DNA from: Ceratopteris richardii
Taxonomy: Eukaryota; Streptophyta; Polypodiopsida; Polypodiales; Pteridaceae
DNA length: 64,000 nucleotides
Reading direction: 5' to 3'
NCBI GenBank assembly: GCA_020310875.1
Contig: CM035416.1
Coordinates: 1,960,406 to 2,024,405 of the forward strand
Positions 56,432 to 64,000 of the stretch are shown here, in pieces; position 1 is the first letter of the stretch; the number at the start of each line of letters is the position of its first letter. The notes under the pieces are model-generated. The model searched no databases. It saw nothing but the letters and a program-made list of their open reading frames with translations, and was not told the DNA's origin. The position numbers and the translations under genes were made by a program.

Positions 56432-58950
56432 CTAGCCTAAGTCTTGGTTTTGCTTAAGTGCCTGAGCTCTCGTGATGACTTGCACTGGGGCCGTGGAAGT
56501 CACACTTCCCGTGGAGTCTACCACTAGCCCAATGACATTGATAGGAGTGATTTTTGGCATATTGGTGGGGTTCTTGGGACACTCTCGTAACAAATGCTCC
56601 TTTCCACAATCTAGCCAAAAGCCTTGAATTGTCACAGATTGGGTTTGTGTGGGTGCAGGTAGAGGGCAATCACGAATGAGGTGATCTCCCTGACATAGGA
56701 AGCATGGTCCTCTAGGAAATGGAGGTCTTATCTGCATAGGTTGAGGTCTAGAGTTGGGGTTTGCGTACATGACATTTGCATATTCTAGCTCCCAACTAGA
56801 CTCACTCGGTTCTTCATAATAGTATGACTCATTATGTTCGGGTGATTGCATGTAGTAAGCCTGTTGGCTATCAATATGGGTAGAGTCAAAACTATGATCA
56901 CTTGGGTCACTTTCTGAAAGCAATGATGTCACTGGCACTAAAGCTCTATTTAAATTTTCTTCTGCAGCTGCATACTTCACTAGAGCCACATTGGTGGGGG
57001 GAGGGGGTTGTTGCACTAGGACTGGTTGCGGTCTTTGTTGCCTTTGATGGGGTGGTTGATAGGTTTGTTGGGGCCTAGCATACTTTTTTTGTGGGTATTG
57101 ATTAGGGTACTTTCCTTGTTGTGGATATGGCTGAGAATAATTTTGTCTAACAGCTTGTTTGTTATATGGGCCGTCTTGTGCTGTGTGATTGGTGTACCTC
57201 CTTTCCATGGTGCAGTACTGCTTGTTGGGATTAACTTGGGGTTGAGCCATGATAGGGCACACATTAGCCATATGGTCTCCTCCACAAGTGTAGCATCGTT
57301 TTCCTGGGGCAAATCTAGGAATTTGCTTGCTAGAAACACCTAATTTTTTATCCACCTTTTCTGGCACATCCTCAATCGACGTGGATTGTGAGGAAGTGAG
57401 TCTAGTAGAACTATCTGAATCTTTATAGATCTTTGAGAGCTCTAATTCCTCCCCTAGATTATCCTCAATGTCTATGCACATGCGTACACATTCTTCTATG
57501 GATCTAGGGTCCTTCAAGTACACATATGCTCTGAGTTTGGTACTTAACAATCCATCTAGAAATAAGTCCACTTGCTTGGCTGGAGTGGGTAACTCTGGAG
57601 CAGGGCATCTCTCTAGGTATTGCCTAAACCTTCTTCCTGGGAGCCTCATTGTCTCTTGAGGTGTTTGCTTGAAGCTATATATCAAGGAAGATGTGTTATG
57701 CCTAATGCCACTTTTGGAAAACTCTGTGATGAATGCTTCAAGAAGTTGGTCTATACTTTTGTACTGGTCTTGGTGAAGTGGTTGAAACCAAGTCAATGCA
57801 ATGTTCTTGAGTCTTAGGCCAAGCATTGTATTGAGTGAACAAGTACTCCACTTTTTCAGCTCTTAAAACTTTCCTAAACTCAGCTACATGGTCATACGGA
57901 TCTCCTGTGCCATCGAAGAAATTCTTCATGGACTTAACCAATTGTGTGGGTCTTAAGGTTCTAGCATGTTCTCTAGGCCTTGGCAAAGGGAATTCGTCTG
58001 TATTTCTTATATTCTTTGGATCTCTATGTCTCTCCTTGCCCATCCCATCAGTCTCTGTCCTCGTTCTTTCTCTTCCACGTGGATTAGCAAAGCTCACCTT
58101 GGGTCTATCTCTACTCCTCTCTCTCTGAGTTCCATGAGCCTGAGATGTTCCAGCTCCTTGGTGACCATAAGACACAGTGGATCGAGGTTGGGGAAAAACA
58201 ATTTCTCCCTTCCAAGTGAATGCATGTCTTCCATGCTCTGAGACCACAAAGATCCTCTCAGAAGCATCATCTAAGTAGGTCACTTTGCCTGGGATATCAG
58301 GATCTTTGAATTCAATAGATGGTAAGTGCTCCCACTTCGTTGGGCTTCTCAGGCTTATACCTCCAAAAATCCTCATCAGTCTCTCAATTCACAAGCAAAT
58401 CTATGCTCCTATTGTCCTGGGACACCAACTCGGAAGTGATTATTCTCGTCAGAATCGACGTTCCGCGAGGGGTTTTTGGCTCCTTTCCTAAGTTCCCTTG
58501 CTCTATGTTACCTAATTCAGGATCATAGATTATGTTGCCAAACTCATCCGTCCTTTCAAGTTGGCTGGTGACCACATACATTGTTCCTTCTTTATCTATG
58601 TAGGAACCATTTTTGAACTTGACTATCGGGTGTTCTAGTCCAATGGGCTGATCCGGGTTTTTAATTAGGACAACGGTTCTTCTCAGGCCATCCTCATAGA
58701 TGCGTGCACCTAAGTGGTTGGTCTTGATGTATTCCAATTGAGTTTTGTAGGGACCCTCAGGTCTTTCTAGGTATGCCACTCCTGAGCTACCTACAGGTCT
58801 TTCCATGTTATAAGACATCTTAGAGTCACTAGTTTCTGAGTCTAGAGCATAGGGGTAGTCACTCAACTGTTGAGCCGAAGATCTAGCTGTATGGTTTACA
58901 CTAGCCTCGGATGATCTAATACTTTGACGGGTCTTCCTGATCTAAGGTTC
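56432..58950 (-). mobile_element. Gypsy-3 Gag region
   Basis: Starts near 58945 with R-Q-S-I-R-S-S-E-A-S-V-N-H-T and A-Q-Q-L-S-D-Y-P-Y-A-L. Next come a proline-poor N-terminal domain (E-L-G-N-I-E-Q-G-N-L, T-P-R-G-T-S-I-L-T-R), F-P-L-P-R-P-R-E-H-A-R-T-L-R, the capsid-like D-P-Y-D-H-V-A-E-F and A-L-T-W-F-Q-P-L (near 57795), and knuckles CYTCGGDHMANVC (near 57295) and CFLCQGDHLIRDC (near 56703), plus a third knuckle-like C-G-K-E-H-L-L-R-E-C. Between the knuckles lies a Gln/Pro/Tyr-rich stretch. The capsid shell would be formed from this protein. It has few breaks compared with the other copies. Confidence 0.85.
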
Positions 58951-59499
58951 ATATGCCCTTCCAATTAACCCAATGATCCTTGTACAACCACGTTGTTGAT
59001 TCTTTGATACCAATCTCTTGTTCCTTTTGAGTTCCTTTGTATGTGTGTTCTTGTCTTTAATTTAGCATCGTCAAGAGCACTTAAGTGTGTCGTACTTGAT
59101 GTTCTTCGTCCACTTAGTTTAAGCTCTTTTCCTTTAAGTTGTCCCTTGACTGCAATTTAGCCTATGCTTGGACTTGAGAAATTAAAGGCTCTTCAAAGTT
59201 GAGTATTCCTATCGTATCCCCAGTCAATTTGGACAACTACTCGCACTTAGCCTATGCTAAGAATGGACTGAGGGGGTTGCTATGCGTGTCTGCCCAAGAA
59301 ACGTGTTCTGAAGCCTGCATGCAATGGCACTTGCTTTGCTTTCTCCAAAAGCCCTCGATGATCCTGTAAAAATCCCAAGTTTAGCTCCACTTTTTACCCT
59401 CAATCGATAGACAATTTATTTCAAACACTTTTACTGACCCTTTTTTCCCCCCTTTTCTATTGTCAAAAAATTTCTTCTACAGCTCCCTTAGTGTACCTA
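58951..59499 (-). other. Gypsy-3 leader between Gag and conserved block
   Basis: No motif recognised. AT/CT-rich, non-coding on both strands. Confidence 0.5.
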
Positions 59500-59640
59500 C
59501 CCCTCAGAGGGTCAACTTCAAAATACCCTATCTGAAAATCAATGCAGAGCTCAAAAAATGGATTTCATATGAAAAAGTTATGACAGTTCAGGGTTTAGGG
59601 GGTTAAAACAGACAATCAAGACCTCTCAGGAGTTTAGTGC
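59500..59640 (-). other. Gypsy-3 conserved leader block
   Basis: The reverse complement of the block matches 22400-22560 in Gypsy-1 (CATAACTTTTTCAT, TTTTTGAGCTCT, TTTGAAGTTGACCCTC). The plus strand also resembles the start of Y3 (GGTCAACTTCAAAA, AGAGCT, CAAGAC). Confidence 0.75.
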
Positions 59641-59749
59641 ATTTTTCTAAGGCCCTTGTAATGGTATAGGTGATTGAATATGCAAATATGCCCAATTTGT
59701 AGCCCAAATTTTCAAAAATTACTCTTCTATTTTTTGCCGAAAATGTATG

Positions 59750-60150
59750 TCTATCGCGATAGAGGGTGTCTGTTGCGATAGACACTAGCTGTGGTGTGGG
59801 GCTATTTGTCGCGATAGACGGTGTCTGTCGTGATAGACGGGGTTTATCGTGGGGTCCTGTCTATCGTGATAGACAATTGTCTCTTGCGATAGACATTGTC
59901 TGTTGTCTATCGTGGGCCCTATCTGTCGCAATAGACGGTGTCTGTCGCGATAGATGAGGTCTATTGTCCGTTGTGGTTTGGTTTGTCGTGATAGACGGGG
60001 TCTATCGTGGGCTCCTGTCCATCGTGATAGACCGGTGTCTATCGTCTGTCATGGTTTTGGTCTGTCCCGATAGACGGTCTCTATCGTGGGCTCCTGTCTG
60101 TCGCCCATAGACGGGTGTCTGTCACGATATACGGGTGTTTGTCATTACAC
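59750..60150 (-). repeat. Leader array of GTCTATCGCGATAGAC-type units
   Basis: About 400 bases of irregular units containing GATAGACGG, TCTATCG and TGTCGCGATAGAC. The perfect palindrome CTATCGCGATAG stands at 59753-59764; about ten GATAGAC words follow at spacings near 20-50 bases. It lies upstream of the conserved leader block, in the same position as the ATCGCGAT array of Gypsy-1, but its unit differs outside the TCGCGA core. Confidence 0.93.
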
Positions 60151-60169
60151 CAATCAAAAGCACACACTA

Positions 60170-60529
60170 AAGTTTTTGGGGAAGCGACCGCATATGAAGA
60201 AGAAACGGCGGAAGTCATAGCTTACACCATCGCCATCCGATGGCTCTACAATAACATGAATAAAGTTTGAGCACGAACAAGATTAAAAGAAGAACAAAGC
60301 AAAGCCATCTTACAACAGGAACTGGTCAGCGGCGGCTTCAAAGAAACTTTTATCTCTGTTATGCATGAGTTGGTTAAATCTATCGGTGTGCCAAAAGCCT
60401 TGCACTGTTTGCTAAGGAAGCCCTTACCCAAGTTTGGCCCTCGATGGGTTTGTATTCTTAAATGCCAGAGTACATATATTTGCATCCCTACTAATCCCAT
60501 CACATCAGCACCCCCCGTGGGTTCCTCCA
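60170..60529 (+). mobile_element. Gypsy-4 extra coding region, first part
   Basis: Y-T-I-A-I-R-W-L-Y-N-N-M aligns with Y-T-V-E-L of Gypsy-3 (near 51640). V-M-H-E-L-V-K-S-I-G-V-P-K-A-L and L-P-K-F-G-P-R-W aligns with V-V-E-M-Y-G-V-V-E-A-V and V-E-Y-D-P-R-R-F (51530-51430). Without this comparison it could be mistaken for a host exon. Broken. Confidence 0.65.
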
Positions 60530-61785
60530 TGATCTCTGAAGAGATGGATAGGTATGTGCTTGAAGATGAAGAGGTGTTGCAAAATCCTTGATCTACACCA
60601 GCCAAATGAACTCTAGGAGTATATGGTGGGCCCTTTTAGCTTGCCAATGGATGTATTAGACACCCTATGTACCTTGGAAGATCACTCTCAAAAAGTTGGA
60701 GTTAGCTCAGAGGTGAAAAACTTGCTATTTTGGTTCATACACCTGTCCAGTGTTTTGCATAATTCTTTGAGCACAGCAGCAATTAGCTTAATTTCTCTTG
60801 AGGAACTCTAGATAGCTTAAAGAGCTAACTTTCAAGAGTAATCTCATAAAAAATAATAAACCACACACTGAGAATGAGTTTTAACAAGTGATGACATCAT
60901 CCCGATTTTCACGGGCTGCTATAGTTTGAGACCAGTGAGCAGAAAAATGAACATAACTCAAAATGTAGGAATCCAATGATTATGAAAATTTGTGTGGTTA
61001 TACTAGACAGTAAGTTGAATCTAACAAGCTTTAAATCACTGAATTTGGATAAGTAATCACTGAGAAATGGCTCTGACAAGGTGAGTGAAAAAGTCAGGTA
61101 CCTGACATAGAAGTGAAGATGAACAGACACTATTGACTTCAACTGAACATAACGGAAAATTGCAACATCCAAATGACATGAAAACTTGTGAGCATATAGT
61201 AGACTTATAGATCTAACTTTACCAAGTTGAATCACTGAAAATGATGCACCAAGCTGAGAGAAACCATCTCTGCAATCTGACTGAGAAAACTGAGAGTAAT
61301 GGTAGTGAGTAGTACACTTCACAAGAACATGGAAATATGAACCCAAATGATAATGAAAATGAAATTATATTGCTTGTACAATAAAATGAATTACTGATAC
61401 ATATGTGTGCCTTGTAATCACACCTTGATATGGCATAAAGCTCAGCTCTTGGAGGTCTTCACATAGGTCTCTCTAACCACGACTAAAACTGCCATCTATT
61501 TATAGTTGAGTTTGGGAGGCTAACTTCCCTCAATCACTCTCCAATCAATCAGTGATTGATTTGATTCTCTACCTACCACAAATCACGAATTCGTGGCTCC
61601 TCTTTCCATTCTTGATCAAGTGGACTCAACCACTTAAGATTCTCTTACTTTTACATTAAGTAAACTCTTTAAAAAATTACAAGAGGTAGTTCACAAGTGA
61701 ATTTACATAGTCCTCATTTTAAAGCTTCTTTTGACTTTGTGGGACTCAAGCCAATACTTAGGCTTGTCATAGAATTTCTCCAACA
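60530..61785 (-). repeat. Solo Copia LTR in minus orientation
   Basis: Related to the Copia-2 LTR (GATGGATAGG / GATGGATGG, ATCCTTGATCTACACCAGCC / ATCCCTGCTTTATACCAGCC, CTTTTAGCTTGCCAATGG / CTTTAGCTTTCCAATGA). The right end is CTCCAACA at 61785; the left end near 60530 is uncertain. No primer site or polypurine tract adjoins it, so it is probably a solo LTR left by recombination. A TGATC/TGATT pair at its edges is a weak candidate target duplication. Confidence 0.65.
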
Positions 61786-64000
61786 TGATTGACCTGACTG
61801 AGAAAGACACTTCCCCTATATATACCCTTGGTGAAACCCTCCTTTCTCAATCGGTCCCAACCCTGACCTCCCTTGATGTTGTAGATAGCCCTGAAGTTCG
61901 TATTCCATCCCTCGTTTCTATTTTGCCCCCTGTCTCTAGCCTAGTTTTGACAACTGCTTCCATTCCCCCTGTTTCCATTCCACCTATTATGACATCACCC
62001 AACATCTCTTTGCCCCCTCATTTTCCCTCATATACCACTAATCCGTTATACTCCTTAACCGTCTCCACATAGCCAACCTCCTTCTATCCTTCTTTCACGT
62101 CGTTTTTGTAGACCTGATCTACACCTTTTCTATTTGTAAGACCCTCGCTGGAACTTCGCCCACAAGTCCCTTTCTTATGGCCACCAAGTACACCACCTCA
62201 CTCACCTCTCACCACACAATTGCACCCACCACCATGCACCATCACACCGACATCACTCTTTCATGTTCGAATATCTGAAACTTCCACTAGTGACTTGGAC
62301 ATCTCACACACCACTTCACCAGATGCACAATTACATGCATCCACCACACTACGTAGCACATATCACATGTCAACTATTCGCACGTCACTTCCGTCACTCA
62401 CCACTGCATCCACTATCCCTACCCCTACCCCCACTCCCATTGCATTACAACCCACCCTCCATGTATCATTCCCCACCCTTACATCCTCTTCATTACCCAC
62501 TGTTGATGTTCCCATCTAGTAAATGATACAATGTCTGCAGCAAATTAATGTTGAATATTCATCACTCGGACAATAGCATTCCACCCTACAATGGACTACA
62601 TAGGAGTTATAGGTACGCTTAGATGCACTCACCTTGCAGAACTAGGATCTTAACATAAAGTATCAAAACTTGGAAGCCGAACATCAGAAGTAGTAGCAAA
62701 CTCTTGAAGCTTAGGTACAGGAACGCGTGAAAGAAGTTGAATCACAATTAGATGTTTATTTGATGCAAAATGCCCTATTGTCTTGCAACATGGTGCTTCT
62801 TTGCCGACACCTCAACGCTGCAAAGGAGGAAAATCAACGTCTACGATAACAAAATCGTGAGAATTTTGAAACTACATTGGACAATCTAGATACACCTCTT
62901 AGTCCATCCCGCTTTCAAGCTGTTCCCCCTGAATCGATGTAGATCCTCTTGGAAGACCATGCACGTGTACTTGAGGAGTATGACTGCTTGTAGGGAGAAT
63001 GCCAAACAAAGGACATCAATAAAACTTTGTTGCTTAAAGATTCTTTGGGACCCACTATTGTAAAGGAGGTAGCACCATCGGCTCTCTTGGAAGAATTGAC
63101 CATGCTACGTATGAAAGTACAAGAGTTACAGACTCAAGTATCTAATATGATGGAACCCCCTCGACCAGAATCACCACTTGATCTACTAGAACCGGAGGAG
63201 ACAATAACTATCCCTGTCAAGGAAACATTTGAAGAAGAATATGTGCCCTTACCTGTTGTTGGAGGCCGCTCATCCCCTGAAGGACAAGACACCTATGAAT
63301 TACCTCCACCAGTTTGGTTAAAAACCATCAAAGAATTGGGTAAGATACACTCTGCTCGCATAGAGGTGCAACTCCATGTGATGGCAAATCTCAAAGAAAT
63401 TATTTTGAAGTCGACCTATTTTGTTGCTATTGCCCTCTACAGACATATAATGTCCAGTGAATTATAGTATAAGCCATATTTCCTTTTGCTAGAAGAATAT
63501 AATTTTCAAGTTAAGCGCGAGACTCAGAAGCGCCCCATGCACACCATGCAATTTGAGCCCAAAAATGATCCACCAGAAGTAGAGCGAGGCCACATATATC
63601 AACCCACCTAGTGCATAGACTTACTGGAAAAGTACCTTGAAATGATGCATACATGGATGCATGCACCGACACACTTGAAGTACAACCTGTGTTATGGACC
63701 AATCCCGTACAGACGTACTTGGAAGGCATTCGCTATTAAGGTTCAAAATAATCGTCAATGCAGGGATTGGCTCAATTATCCCTATCTCGTGCCTCCCACA
63801 AATAATACCCCAACTATTGGCTATATGATGGCCACCATTCGTCATTGGTTGCCTCATCTACACAAGATGACAGATATTCTCGCTGAAATGATTGTAAACA
63901 TTTTTTATATGATGCAGATAGTATTCAAGAACTTTTGACGTGTCAAGGCTCCCACTATAAATACACAAATCTTTGAATATGGGAACTTGGACCTAGTTTA
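61786..64000 (+). mobile_element. Gypsy-4 extra coding region, second part
   Basis: Follows Gypsy-3 in order: the Pro/Ser/Thr-rich stretch (61800-62510), a coiled coil (62520-62860, L-L-C-R-H-L-N-A-A-K-E-E-N-Q-R-L), I-L-L-E-D-H-A-R-V-L-E-E-Y-D near 62945, E-L-Q-T-Q-V, T-F-E-E-E-Y-V-P (63224-63250), and I-R-H-W-L-P-H-L-H-K-M near 63838. The last bases read E-Y-G-N-L-D-L-V, matching N-G-N-Y-D-L-V in Gypsy-3. Gypsy-3 and Gypsy-4 agree best in T-F-E-E-E-Y and in the C-terminal domain. Broken and cut by the window edge. Confidence 0.75.

Larger units (their letters stand above)
48217..60155 (-). mobile_element. Gypsy-3, minus-strand Gypsy fossil with extra coding region
   Basis: Read on the minus strand from about 60155: palindrome array, conserved leader block, Gag with knuckles, protease, acidic linker, RT entry, W-V repeats, a 4.2-kb extra coding region, hairpin, polypurine tract and a 589-bp 3' LTR. 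Its 5' LTR and primer site are not seen; Gypsy-4 sequence begins where they would lie. RNase H, integrase and the second protease are not seen. It is broken, but its Gag reads in long open stretches. Age cannot be judged from a single LTR. Confidence 0.88.
60156..64000 (+). mobile_element. Gypsy-4, plus-strand Gypsy fragment (extra coding region)
   Basis: Only the extra coding region of a Gypsy-3-like element is in the window; it continues past 64000. It begins next to the Gypsy-3 leader array and is interrupted by a solo Copia LTR at about 60530-61785. It is diverged from Gypsy-3 and more decayed. Confidence 0.75.

Noticed and set aside
59750-60150. CRISPR-like look of a short repeat with spacers
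   Set aside because: Units vary in length and sequence, spacers are not unique, no cas genes exist, and the context is a plant retrotransposon leader. The same applies to 21471-22350.
60361-60591. Possible host exon
   Set aside because: Its first part aligns with the Gypsy-3 extra coding region near 51640-51430, and its end lies in a Copia LTR.

Overview
The window looks like nuclear DNA of a land plant with a large, repeat-rich genome. It is AT-rich and almost wholly made of nested LTR retrotransposon fossils. The Copia copies carry the usual initiator-Met-tRNA primer site, the Gypsy copies carry a tRNA-Asp-type primer site as in the Athila/Tat branch, and one Gypsy copy contains a piece of a plant-type ARGONAUTE gene. 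I see no intact host gene, no rRNA or tRNA gene, and nothing that fixes the species.

Layout. 1-716: remnant of a hAT-type transposase on the minus strand, cut by the window edge. 717-5660: AT-rich DNA with several local duplications and no gene I can recognise. 5661-18513: two LTR-like blocks (X1, X2) flanking two copies of a roughly 2-2.7 kb non-coding block (Y1, Y2). A Copia element (Copia-1, 8762-14604) sits inside Y1, and Y2 preserves the empty site. 18514-20060: a very decayed minus-strand Gypsy fossil. 20506-30970: Gypsy-1, with both LTRs and a 5-bp target duplication; its 3' untranslated part holds the ARGONAUTE piece. 30976-32163: third copy of the Y block. 32165-48216: a nest made of a Copia fragment, minus-strand Copia-2, Gypsy-2 inside Copia-2, Copia-3, and two Gypsy fragments in opposite orientation. 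48217-60155: Gypsy-3 on the minus strand, which keeps a full-looking Gag region and a long extra coding region near its 3' LTR. 60156-64000: Gypsy-4 on the plus strand, showing the same extra coding region, interrupted by a solo Copia LTR and running off the window.

The Gypsy copies form one related group. Its order is LTR, tRNA-Asp primer site, a leader with an array of short palindromes, Gag, protease, an acidic linker with a basic nuclear-signal-like patch, reverse transcriptase, RNase H, integrase with a GPY/F-like tail, a second protease-like domain, repeated W-V motifs, in some copies a long Pro-rich/coiled-coil region, a small hairpin, the polypurine tract and the LTR. All LTR elements here are broken by multiple changes.

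The most interesting points are the ARGONAUTE MID/PIWI fragment captured by Gypsy-1, the leader arrays built on different palindromes at the same place in related elements, the second protease-like domain after the integrase, and the undescribed coding region at the envelope position of Gypsy-3 and Gypsy-4. All identifications are by eye; no database search was possible.
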